Below, in pieces: positions 1 to 5,536 of a DNA stretch of 5,896 bases. Under the pieces are notes generated by a model, which searched no databases, had not been told where the DNA came from, and worked only from the letters and a program-made list of their open reading frames with translations. Positions within the stretch are counted from its first letter, which is position 1. Each line of letters opens with the position of its first letter. The position numbers were made by a program, and so were the translations under genes. The DNA is taken from positions 5,715,155 through 5,721,050 of the forward strand of contig CP070771.1 in the NCBI GenBank assembly GCA_020345785.1, given 5' to 3'. Source of the DNA: Desulfobacterales bacterium (GTDB lineage: Bacteria > Desulfobacterota > Desulfobacteria > Desulfobacterales > JAFDCJ01).

Positions 1-267
1 GAACTCCAACCAGCATTGAGTCTCTGATGCCTCCTGCATTGAATCTGTGACTTTGTTTTTGAATACGGCAATATATCGCCGTTTTCTCCAGGCTTCAGCA
101 AGGTTGGAGCAAACAGATCGGGAGGCCCTTCTTATTTGATCCACCAATGAAAATCTTTCCTCGGAAGGAAAGGCTTTCGTCAACTGATATATTGTCATTG
201 CTGCCTTAAATGCCCGTCGGTACACTTCAAGATCACGAAAGTGCTTAACATCTCCTCTTTTATTCAA
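1..267 (-). CDS. Four-helix bundle protein (S23/IVP family), partial, cut by left edge
   Basis: Reading the minus strand from 267 to 1 gives 89 uninterrupted codons still open at the window edge; the family is usually about 115-125 residues, so the C-terminus is missing. Visible family features are an N-terminal HFRDLEVYRRAF block (residues 9-20), an EERFSLVDQIRRAS block (37-49) and SVCSNLAEAWRKRRY (51-65), matching the first helices of the 23S rRNA-intervening-sequence-type four-helix bundle proteins. The only plausible start in the open frame is TTG at 267-265, since the frame is closed upstream by TGA and holds no earlier ATG or GTG. It follows a G-rich tract (AGGGGGGAGGG) that can serve as ribosome binding site. 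An ATG at 258-256 is out of frame. Family members were first found inside 23S rRNA genes, but no rRNA is visible here. The gene follows gltX on the same strand. Molecular function is unknown; the fold is related to the Avd protein of diversity-generating retroelements. Confidence 0.85.
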   Translation of the reverse strand, partial: MNKRGDVKHFRDLEVYRRAFKAAMTIYQLTKAFPSEERFSLVDQIRRASRSVCSNLAEAWRKRRYIAVFKNKVTDSMQEASETQCWLEF

Positions 268-281
268 CCCTCCCCCCTTTC

Positions 282-337
282 CGTCTCACATCATCTAATT
301 TTCTTACCCTCTTACCTTCTGCTCTTCTGATCTTCTC
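282..337 (-). repeat. Tandem degenerate octamer array (about 7 units, consensus NAGAAGRT)
   Basis: On the minus strand, positions 337 to 282 divide into seven consecutive 8-bp units with consensus NAGAAGRT. Examples are CAGAAGAG at 329-322, CAGAAGGT at 321-314 and AAGAGGGT at 313-306; units decay toward 282. The array is purine-rich and ends about 15 bp before the TTG start of the four-helix-bundle gene. It fills most of the gap between that gene and gltX. No rho-independent terminator is visible after gltX in this gap. Function is unknown: it may be untranslated leader, or a slippage or recombination product. Confidence 0.6.
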
Positions 338-381
338 AGGTTCATATATTCTCGCCCTGTCTCCCTATAAGCGTCTTACCT

Positions 382-1791
382 TTATTCGCCCGAACTTGCC
401 TCTATGAACCTGATGCCCTTCTCCAGCCGCTGCAGCACCCGTTCTTTTCCCAAAATGGCGATGATTTCAAAAATGCCCGGACTCGCCGTCTTGCCGGTTA
501 GGGCCACCCTCACCGGTTGAGCGATTTTACCAAGTTTTAAACCGGTTTCATCCATCACCGCCAAAAACACGCTTTCCAGGCCTTTCTCGCTGAAATCCGT
601 TGCCGCCGCAAGCTTTTCGGCCAACAGCCGCAAAGGTTCCAGCGCCGTTGTCTTAAGAAACTTGTCGGCCGCCTTTTGCTCATAGCTTATGTCGGACTGA
701 TAATAAAAGCGGGCCTGTTGGGCCATCTCTTCAAGGGTTTTACTGCGCGGCTGCAGGGTCTCAATGACTTTAATGATATCGGGACCGGCATCAATTTCAA
801 GGCCGAGTTTATTTAAAAACGGATACAACGGGTCGACCAGCTTGTTCGGGGGCGCCGCTTTGATGTGGTCGGCATTGATCGCCTGAAGCTTCTCAAGATC
901 AAACACCCCGGCTGAGCGACCGATATTTTTGATGTCAAAGACCCGGATGAGCTCTTCACGGGTAAAAAATTCCTGATCGCCATACGACCAGCCGAGCCGA
1001 ACCAAGTAGTTTAGCAGGGCCTCGGGCAGGTAGCCCATATCGCGGTAGGCGGTAACAGACATCGCACCATGGCGCTTGCTCAAGCGGCTGCGGTCGCTGC
1101 CGAGCACCATGGGGACATGCCCGAAGGTGGGCAGCGGACTTGCCAGGGCGTGATACAGCAGAATTTGCTTGGGCGTGTTCATGACATGGTCGTCACCGCG
1201 AATAATCGTGTTGATATTCATGGTGATATCATCCACCACCACGACAAAGTTATAGGTCGGGGTCCCGTCGCTGCGGCAAATGACAAAATCATCCAGTTCG
1301 TCATTCTGAAATACAATATTGCCTTTGACCACATCTTCGACCACGGTGGTTCCACTGAGCGGTGCTTTGAAACGCACCACCGCGTTTTCGGTCATTTTTA
1401 GCCCCTTATCGCGGCATGTGCCGTCATAGCGCGGTTTGCCGCCGACGGCCATGGCCTGCTGGCGCATTGCTTCAATTTGCTCCGGGGAGCAAGTACAATA
1501 ATAGGCATGACCCGAGTCGATCAGTTTTTGAATATAATCCCGGTAGATTTCAAATCGCCGGGATTGAAAATACGGTCCTTCGTCCCAGTCGATACCCAGC
1601 CATTGGAGGGCCTCGAAGATGGCATCAACGGATGCCTGGGTTGATCGCTTAACATCGGTATCCTCGATGCGCAGGACAAATTTACCGTTCGTGTGCCGGG
1701 CATACAGCCAATTGAAAATGGCGGTGCGGGCCCCGCCGACATGAAGGTAGCCGGTGGGACTCGGGGGAAAGCGTGTGATAATCTGTTTCAT
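382..1791 (-). CDS. gltX: Glutamyl-tRNA synthetase (GluRS, class I)
   Basis: A cytoplasmic enzyme that activates glutamate with ATP and charges tRNA-Glu; charged tRNA-Glu also feeds tetrapyrrole synthesis in organisms using the C5 pathway. The 469-aa product is full length for a bacterial GluRS (E. coli has 471). Class I signatures are present: the HIGH-type motif SPTGYLHVGG (residues 11-20) and the KMSKS-type motif SRLSKR (235-240). A zinc-site-like cysteine set occurs at C99, C101 and C126, although the fourth ligand position of the E. coli-type site is not obvious. The RGDDHVMNTPKQ block (198-209) and the C-terminal anticodon-binding region (about 320-469) are also present. The start ATG at 1791-1789 has GAGG at 1802-1799, 7 nt upstream. 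The gene is divergent from rpmF and precedes the four-helix-bundle gene. Whether it is discriminating for tRNA-Glu over tRNA-Gln cannot be told here. Confidence 0.97.
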   Translation of the reverse strand: MKQIITRFPPSPTGYLHVGGARTAIFNWLYARHTNGKFVLRIEDTDVKRSTQASVDAIFEALQWLGIDWDEGPYFQSRRFEIYRDYIQKLIDSGHAYYCTCSPEQIEAMRQQAMAVGGKPRYDGTCRDKGLKMTENAVVRFKAPLSGTTVVEDVVKGNIVFQNDELDDFVICRSDGTPTYNFVVVVDDITMNINTIIRGDDHVMNTPKQILLYHALASPLPTFGHVPMVLGSDRSRLSKRHGAMSVTAYRDMGYLPEALLNYLVRLGWSYGDQEFFTREELIRVFDIKNIGRSAGVFDLEKLQAINADHIKAAPPNKLVDPLYPFLNKLGLEIDAGPDIIKVIETLQPRSKTLEEMAQQARFYYQSDISYEQKAADKFLKTTALEPLRLLAEKLAAATDFSEKGLESVFLAVMDETGLKLGKIAQPVRVALTGKTASPGIFEIIAILGKERVLQRLEKGIRFIEASSGE

Positions 1792-1839
1792 ATGGATGCC
1801 TCTATCAGATTTTTTGGATTTGTCTAAAATATATTTTTA

Positions 1840-1858
1840 CTCAAATTTACGATTTGAG
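1840..1858. promoter_or_regulatory. Inverted repeat upstream of gltX, possible operator
   Basis: Perfect 7-bp arms CTCAAAT and ATTTGAG are separated by 5 bp. The dyad lies about 49 bp upstream of the gltX start codon, so it could be an operator or a small hairpin in the gltX leader. On neither strand is it followed by a long T run, so it is not a good intrinsic terminator. Function is inferred only from position and symmetry. Confidence 0.3.
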
Positions 1859-2073
1859 CTCTTTTCATATGGGATAAAGATTTATAAAGAATTGATATTA
1901 AAACAAATTATTTAAAATTCAAACTTCGGCAAATGTCTTAATTAAGTAAATAGTTAGTAATATCAAGTGATCGTACCGACGTTTCCGAGCTTGCCGGGAC
2001 ACCCGGATTTCTTCATAAGCGCCTGCACTTATTAGAATTATCAAATTTAATTCAACTTTTGGTTTAATAAAAA

Positions 2074-2101
2074 TTGACAAGTGATATTAACTGGTTATAT
2101 T
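2074..2101 (+). promoter_or_regulatory. Sigma70-like promoter candidate P1 for rpmF
   Basis: A perfect -35 hexamer TTGACA (2074-2079) and a 5/6 -10 hexamer TATATT (2096-2101) are separated by 16 bp. Transcription would begin near 2108, giving a leader of roughly 180 nt before rpmF that contains the AAATTTAAATGAA inverted repeat. Seen as sequence match only. Confidence 0.5.
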
Positions 2102-2164
2102 ATAAAATTTATAAGTTTCCCGGAAATCCTCCATAGCACAGAAGTTTATCGAGCACAAGCAAAC

Positions 2165-2209
2165 AAATTTAAATGAAGGCAGGAAAATGCTTGACATTCA
2201 TTTAAATTT
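2165..2209. repeat. 13-bp inverted repeat AAATTTAAATGAA / TTCATTTAAATTT
   Basis: The left arm AAATTTAAATGAA (2165-2177) and right arm TTCATTTAAATTT (2197-2209) are perfect reverse complements with a 19-bp spacer. The -35 hexamer of promoter candidate P2 (TTGACA, 2191-2196) abuts the right arm. The right arm is part of a 14-bp palindrome, ATTTAAATTTAAAT (2200-2213). The left-arm 13-mer recurs in the same orientation upstream of acpP at 5485-5497. It could be a double operator for a fatty-acid regulator, or a leader hairpin in transcripts from P1. AT richness lowers the significance of the match. Confidence 0.45.
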
Positions 2210-2219
2210 AAATTACTAG
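2191..2219 (+). promoter_or_regulatory. Sigma70-like promoter candidate P2 for rpmF
   Basis: A perfect TTGACA (2191-2196) is followed after 17 bp by a weak -10, TACTAG (2214-2219, 3/6). The spacer is almost entirely the ATTTAAATTTAAAT palindrome, so a protein bound there would compete with RNA polymerase. This makes a repressible promoter plausible, but the weak -10 keeps confidence low. Confidence 0.33.
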
Positions 2220-2245
2220 AACCGCACCTCTCAAACCGAGTACTT

Positions 2246-2255
2246 AAATTTAAAT
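2246..2255. promoter_or_regulatory. Third AAATTTAAAT box upstream of rpmF
   Basis: The same 10-mer as in the boxes starting at 2165 and 2204. Successive starts are 39 and 42 bp apart, close to four helical turns. It ends 35 bp before the rpmF start codon. It could be another binding site of the same hypothetical regulator, or simply AT-rich background. Confidence 0.3.
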
Positions 2256-2290
2256 AATAGTAAATATTTTAGATAGATAGGAGATTACTT

Positions 2291-2473
2291 ATGGCTTTAC
2301 CAAAACATAAGATATCAAAATCGAGAAGCGCAAAACGCAGAACACACAAAAAATTATCAGCCCTGAATCTCTCAACTTGTCCTGATTGTGGTGAAGCCAC
2401 GCAGCCGCATCATGCCTGTCCCAGTTGCGGTTCCTATAAAGGCCGCAGCGTCATTTCAAAAGAAGAGGATTAA
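2291..2473 (+). CDS. rpmF: 50S ribosomal protein L32
   Basis: A structural protein of the large ribosomal subunit. The 60-aa product has the typical L32 start (MALPKHKISKSRSAKRR), a very basic N-terminal tail, and a zinc-ribbon with four cysteines in two CxxC pairs (C30/C33 and C43/C46), the zinc-binding form of L32. Length is normal. The ATG at 2291 has AGGAG at 2279-2283, 7 nt upstream. In many bacteria rpmF follows yceD (DUF177) and precedes plsX-fabH-fabD. Here neither neighbour is present: upstream is a divergent gltX and downstream an acyl-CoA dehydrogenase. No clear intrinsic terminator follows; an inverted repeat GCTCAA/TTGAGC (2481-2514) has no T run after it. Confidence 0.97.
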   Translation: MALPKHKISKSRSAKRRTHKKLSALNLSTCPDCGEATQPHHACPSCGSYKGRSVISKEED

Positions 2474-2490
2474 TGACCAAGCTCAAATGG

Positions 2491-2600
2491 CGTTGATTGG
2501 TTAAACGGTTGAGCAGTGAGTCAGCTACAGACGTTCAAAGCGAATTTGGAGTGGGTTAAATGGTTAATTTTTCAAATCGTCAAACAGTTAAAGGATCTCA
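2491..2600. other. Degenerate GGTT-type short repeats in the rpmF-dehydrogenase gap
   Basis: The gap 2474-2761 (288 bp) has no supported gene. Its first half holds spaced GTT-motifs similar to those between fabG and acpP: CGTT at 2491, GGTT at 2499 and GGTT at 2507 lie 8 bp apart. GGTTAAAT and GGTTAATT occur around 2554-2570, followed by inverted-looking AAATCGTC and AAACAG. The pattern is weaker than the nonamer arrays at 5182-5441, and I call it a decayed relative only tentatively. Confidence 0.3.
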
Positions 2601-2643
2601 TCATTATATCCCCTTGCGCCATTGAACGAATCTGCCGGTCAGC

Positions 2644-2669
2644 TGATCAACCATTCCACTGATTGATCA
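2644..2669. promoter_or_regulatory. Inverted repeat TGATCAA-N12-TTGATCA upstream of the dehydrogenase
   Basis: Perfect 7-bp arms are separated by 12 bp, and the right arm lies within a 10-bp palindrome, ATTGATCAAT (2662-2671). It sits about 92 bp upstream of the dehydrogenase start, a reasonable position for an operator. No good promoter is visible between it and the gene: CATAAT at 2733-2738 lacks a convincing -35. Regulatory role is inferred. Confidence 0.28.
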
Positions 2670-2761
2670 ATTTCCGATGTACCCAATTAGTCCGCCCTGA
2701 AAAATAGCATGTTAAGGGTTTTGAACTTTTATCATAATTAACATCAAAAGGAATCAGAAAG

Positions 2762-4429
2762 ATGACCGCCGAAGAATCTTCAGAAGCAAAACAGCCGGCT
2801 GGGTTGGATCCGGAATCCAGACAGATGGTGCTCGATACCATCGGTCAGCTGAAAAAAAGGCTTTTAACCAAAGAAAAAATCTTTGAGTTTGATAAAAATG
2901 AAATTTTTCCGGAAGAAACCATCCGGGAGATGCTGGGACCCGAGATCGGGCTGCAGCTTTTAATGATTCCGGAAACGTACGGCGGAATGGGAGGCGGCGC
3001 GAGAGACAGCTGTGCCGTCACCCGCGAAATGGCCAAAATTTGCCTGGGTGTCACGACTGCTTTCTTTGCCATTCAGCTGGGTGCCGATCCGATTATTGTG
3101 GGGGGCACTGAGAAACAGAAGGAAAAATGGCTCGGGAAAATTGCCGAGGGCAATGCGCTGGTTGCCTACGCGGTCACCGAACCGGATGCCGGAAGCAATG
3201 TCGCGGCCATCAAAACCAAAGCCGATCCCGTGACCAATGAGGCGGGGGAGATCATCGGATATAAAATTAACGGCAGCAAGCAGTTTATATCTACGGGATT
3301 GTATGCCGACTTTCTTACGGTGTTGGCGAATACCCCCGAAGGGGCGACCTTTTTTATTTTGGAAAAAGGCACCGAAGGTTTTATGCCCGGGAAAGGGGAG
3401 GAAAAACACGGCATCCGGGCTTCGAACACCTCGCCGCTGACCTTCTCGGATGTGTACGTGCCGGTTGAAAATCTTATCGGAGACATCCCCGGCCATGGAC
3501 TCAAACAGGCCAGCAAAGTATTCGGTTATACTCGCTTGATGGTTGCCGCCATGGCTCTGGGCGGCGGAGAGGCCGCGCTGGACATTGCCATTCCATATGC
3601 CAAACAACGTATTCAATTTAAAACCCCATTATCTGAAAAGCAGGGCTACACCCACAAGCTGATCATCCCGCATGTCGTGCGGCTTGCCGCAGCCGCTGCC
3701 TTTATCGGCGAAGTTGCCGCGAGATTGGATGCGGGGGAGGAAGACCTCGAGGTGGAAGGCTCCATTGCAAAACTGTACGCGACCGAATCCGCCAACAAGG
3801 CCGCTGAGGATGCCATGCAGGCCCTGGGCGGCTATGGCTACATTGCCGAATATGGCGTCGAAAAGATTAAAAGAGATGTTCGCATTACCTGTATCTATGA
3901 AGGTACCAGTGAGATTCAGCAAAATATCATCAGCACCTTTCGCTGGAAAAAAAGCCGCAAATCAAAGGGCGGCTTTTACCAGTCCATCAGTGATGAGATG
4001 CTGCGGCTGGATGGTGATGCCGGAGATCTCGGCTGCCGGTTTTACGGACTTGCCGCCGGCGCCTTGAATCAAACCATCACCCTGGTCGACAAGCATCGCC
4101 TGACCCGGCAGCAGTACATCATGTTTACGTTGGCGGATATGATGACCCACGTGGAAGTCGGGGCCGCTCTGGCCCGCAAGGCCTTCAAAAGCGCTCACCG
4201 CGGCGATTCCGATGCCGCCAAAATGAAGATTATTTCCAGACTGTTTGCCAACGAGGTGGGCCGGTTCGTGACCCAGGGCATTTTGAAAATAGTGATGGGC
4301 TGCGGTCAATTTGACCAAACAACAAAAGCAGATTTTATGGCAAGCGCAGCCTACAATGACCTGACGGCAAGCTTTGAGAACATTATTCCGGACATGGATC
4401 GGCTCGCCGATATCGTATTTGAGAGGTAA
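2762..4429 (+). CDS. Acyl-CoA dehydrogenase family protein with C-terminal extension, in fab locus
   Basis: An FAD-dependent acyl-thioester dehydrogenase family member of 555 aa, against about 380 for the basic family. It has the usual N-terminal helical domain (about 25-130), the beta domain with signature AYAVTEPDAGSN (135-146), and the C-terminal helical domain (about 245-395) with QALGGYGY (353-360) and CIYEGTSEIQQ (377-387). E380 in YEGT aligns with the catalytic base of medium- and short-chain enzymes. About 155 further residues (400-555), mainly predicted helical by eye, resemble the extra helical domain of VLCAD-type proteins. Oddities are SN where the family signature usually has SD, and K where the RxxFG motif has G (QRIQFKTPL, 282-290). 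No signal peptide or membrane segment is seen. The ATG at 2762 has AAAGGA 10 nt upstream. The stop lies 2 bp before fabG, so the two are co-translated. Substrate is unknown: acyl-CoA by family, or acyl-ACP by context. Confidence 0.93.
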   Translation: MTAEESSEAKQPAGLDPESRQMVLDTIGQLKKRLLTKEKIFEFDKNEIFPEETIREMLGPEIGLQLLMIPETYGGMGGGARDSCAVTREMAKICLGVTTAFFAIQLGADPIIVGGTEKQKEKWLGKIAEGNALVAYAVTEPDAGSNVAAIKTKADPVTNEAGEIIGYKINGSKQFISTGLYADFLTVLANTPEGATFFILEKGTEGFMPGKGEEKHGIRASNTSPLTFSDVYVPVENLIGDIPGHGLKQASKVFGYTRLMVAAMALGGGEAALDIAIPYAKQRIQFKTPLSEKQGYTHKLIIPHVVRLAAAAAFIGEVAARLDAGEEDLEVEGSIAKLYATESANKAAEDAMQALGGYGYIAEYGVEKIKRDVRITCIYEGTSEIQQNIISTFRWKKSRKSKGGFYQSISDEMLRLDGDAGDLGCRFYGLAAGALNQTITLVDKHRLTRQQYIMFTLADMMTHVEVGAALARKAFKSAHRGDSDAAKMKIISRLFANEVGRFVTQGILKIVMGCGQFDQTTKADFMASAAYNDLTASFENIIPDMDRLADIVFER

Positions 4430-4431
4430 TC

Positions 4432-5178
4432 ATGGCAGATGCAGTTAACCGGACGATTCTGGTTACGGGCGGCTCCAGGGGAATAGGCCGCGGAATTTGC
4501 AGGGCCTTTGCCCTTTCCGGCAATCACATTTATTTCAATTACGCTTCGGCGGCTGATGCGGCTGCTGAAACTGAAAAATTGGTGGCCGAGGCCGGCGGTA
4601 TGGCAATCGGCATGCAGGTGAATGTTGCTTCCGAACAAGAGGTAGCCGAATTTGTCGGACGGGCTTTGGATGAAACCGGCCGTATTGATGTTCTGGTCAA
4701 CAATGCCGGCATCACCCGTGACGGTCTGATTGTTCGCATGAAGGAGGCCGATTGGGATGATGTTGTCGACATTAATCTTAAAGGAACCTTTAACTGCATT
4801 AAGGCGGTCTCCAAAGCAATGATTAAACAGCGGGCCGGCCGCATAATCAATGTCTCATCAGTGGTGGGGGTCAGTGGTAACCCGGGCCAGGCGAATTACG
4901 TCGCCTCCAAAGCCGGCATTATCGGGCTTACGAAGGCGGTTGCCAAGGAGCTGGCCCCGCGAGGCGTCACGGCGAATGTCGTGGCGCCGGGCTATATTGC
5001 AACGGATATGACCACATCCCTGTCCGACAAAGCCCGGGAGTTGATGGTGAGCCAAATTCCCTTAGGCCGGGTCGGAACACCTGAAGATATTGCGGCGGCG
5101 GTCGTGTTTCTGGCGTCTGATCAGGCCGCCTACATCACCGGCCAGGTGATACATGTCAATGGCGGTATGTATATGTGA
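4432..5178 (+). CDS. fabG: 3-oxoacyl-[acyl-carrier-protein] reductase (FabG)
   Basis: An NADPH-dependent short-chain dehydrogenase/reductase that reduces 3-oxoacyl-ACP to (R)-3-hydroxyacyl-ACP in type II fatty acid synthesis. At 248 aa it is normal length. The cofactor loop TGGSRGIG (12-19) carries the S-R pair typical of NADPH-using FabG. NNAG lies at 90-93, and the catalytic tetrad is N115, S143, Y156 and K160 in the order seen in the family. The N-terminal PG-GYIATDM segment (186-193) and the C-terminal ITGQVIHVNGGMYM end are also typical of FabG. The ATG at 4432 is preceded by GAGAGG (4421-4426) inside the end of the dehydrogenase gene, indicating translational coupling. With acpP downstream, a fatty-acid-synthesis role is much more likely than a generic SDR role. 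Confidence 0.95.
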   Translation: MADAVNRTILVTGGSRGIGRGICRAFALSGNHIYFNYASAADAAAETEKLVAEAGGMAIGMQVNVASEQEVAEFVGRALDETGRIDVLVNNAGITRDGLIVRMKEADWDDVVDINLKGTFNCIKAVSKAMIKQRAGRIINVSSVVGVSGNPGQANYVASKAGIIGLTKAVAKELAPRGVTANVVAPGYIATDMTTSLSDKARELMVSQIPLGRVGTPEDIAAAVVFLASDQAAYITGQVIHVNGGMYM

Positions 5179-5181
5179 TGC

Positions 5182-5244
5182 GGTTTAAATCGTTTTGATG
5201 GTTTAGATCGTTGGGATCGTTTAGATGGTTTGGATAGTTTAGTG
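5182..5244 (+). repeat. Tandem nonamer array, block 1 (7 units, consensus SGTTTRGAT)
   Basis: Immediately after the fabG stop, seven consecutive 9-bp units follow in exact phase. Unit matches to SGTTTRGAT are 8, 8, 9, 8, 9, 9 and 6 out of 9; for example GGTTTAGAT (5200-5208) and GGTTTGGAT (5227-5235). The frame continuing from fabG is closed by stops, so the array is not coding. It is the best-preserved part of a repeat-filled gap between fabG and acpP. Confidence 0.75.
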
Positions 5245-5309
5245 TGTTAGGTTCATTGAGATGGTAGGAATTGTCTGAAGTGAGAGATTGGAGGCAATCG
5301 GGATAGGAT

Positions 5310-5345
5310 TTGTTGGATCGTTGGGATGGGCTTGATGGGTTAACG
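5310..5345 (+). repeat. Tandem nonamer array, block 2 (about 4 decayed units)
   Basis: Four 9-bp units in phase, of which CGTTGGGAT (5319-5327) matches the block 1 consensus 8/9 and the others about 6/9 or less. The same orientation as block 1 but out of phase with it. The 5254-5309 interval between them is G-rich and contains a small GATTG-gagg-CAATC hairpin (5286-5299) without a T run. Confidence 0.5.
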
Positions 5346-5372
5346 CGCTTTGCTGGTAGTTATTTCCTAATG

Positions 5373-5401
5373 TTGATTGAAACCAATCCGACAATTATTC
5401 T
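5373..5401 (+). promoter_or_regulatory. Weak sigma70-like promoter candidate for acpP
   Basis: TTGATT (5373-5378, 4/6) and TATTCT (5396-5401, 4/6) are separated by 17 bp, 136 bp before the acpP start. ACP is usually highly expressed and a long repeat-filled gap separates it from fabG, so an internal promoter is reasonable, but this match is poor. Confidence 0.2.
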
Positions 5402-5441
5402 AACGACCATAACCAACAAAACGCTCTAAACGATCATAACC
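5397..5441 (-). repeat. Tandem nonamer array, block 3, inverted (5 units)
   Basis: Read on the minus strand from 5441 to 5397, five 9-bp units follow in phase, matching SGTTTRGAT at 7, 8, 7, 6 and 7 of 9 positions; CGTTTAGAG (5432-5424) is the best. The orientation is opposite to blocks 1 and 2, so the arrays face each other across about 50 bp of ordinary sequence. Confidence 0.6.
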
Positions 5442-5484
5442 AAACAATCTGGCATTTTATTAATTAACTAAATAGCAAAATTGG

Positions 5485-5497
5485 AAATTTAAATGAA
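5485..5497 (+). promoter_or_regulatory. AAATTTAAATGAA box upstream of acpP
   Basis: An exact 13-bp copy of the left arm at 2165-2177 upstream of rpmF. It lies 39 bp before the acpP start codon. Next to it, TGAAATCG-ctt-TGGTTTCA (5494-5512) can form a small G-U-containing hairpin just before the Shine-Dalgarno sequence. It may be a shared operator for the fatty-acid locus. Confidence 0.35.
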
Positions 5498-5536
5498 ATC
5501 GCTTTGGTTTCAGCTTTGAAAGAGGAGGTAAATCTG

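Larger units (their letters stand above)
1792..2290. other. Divergent AT-rich intergenic region between gltX and rpmF
   Basis: This 499-bp stretch contains no supported protein gene. It holds a 19-bp dyad close to gltX (1840-1858), a GC-richer island (about 1968-2028) in otherwise very AT-rich DNA, two sigma70-like promoter candidates facing rpmF, and three copies of AAATTTAAAT. The island contains a short GC hairpin (CCGGG-ACA-CCCGG, 1994-2006) and a 17-codon minus-strand open frame (2016-1963) that could be a remnant, a leader peptide or chance. I see no convincing sigma70 promoter for gltX, although one must lie in this region or further upstream. Confidence 0.7.

Noticed and set aside
1069..1401. 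A 110-codon plus-strand open frame opposite gltX.
   Set aside because: His-rich, low-quality translation opposite the conserved GluRS core; a shadow frame.
1994..2013. CCGGG-ACA-CCCGG hairpin followed by ATTTCTT as a terminator.
   Set aside because: The stem is only 5 bp with a weak, interrupted T tract, and no gene on the plus strand ends before it.
2481..2514. GCTCAA/TTGAGC inverted repeat after rpmF as an intrinsic terminator.
   Set aside because: Long poorly paired loop and no T run downstream.
2960..3616. A 218-codon minus-strand open frame inside the dehydrogenase gene.
   Set aside because: It lies wholly opposite a convincing, motif-rich gene and its product has no recognisable family features; it is a shadow frame.
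5286..5299. GATTG-gagg-CAATC hairpin as a terminator after fabG.
   Set aside because: 5-bp stem with a G-rich rather than T-rich downstream sequence.
5182..5441. A CRISPR array in the fabG-acpP gap.
   Set aside because: Units are 9 bp, contiguous and degenerate, with no 20-40 bp direct repeats separated by unique spacers.
5504..5536. An N-terminal extension of acpP from an in-frame TTG at 5504.
   Set aside because: The added residues are translated from the Shine-Dalgarno region; ATG 5537 has an ideal AGGAGGT at 7 nt and gives a normal ACP N-terminus.
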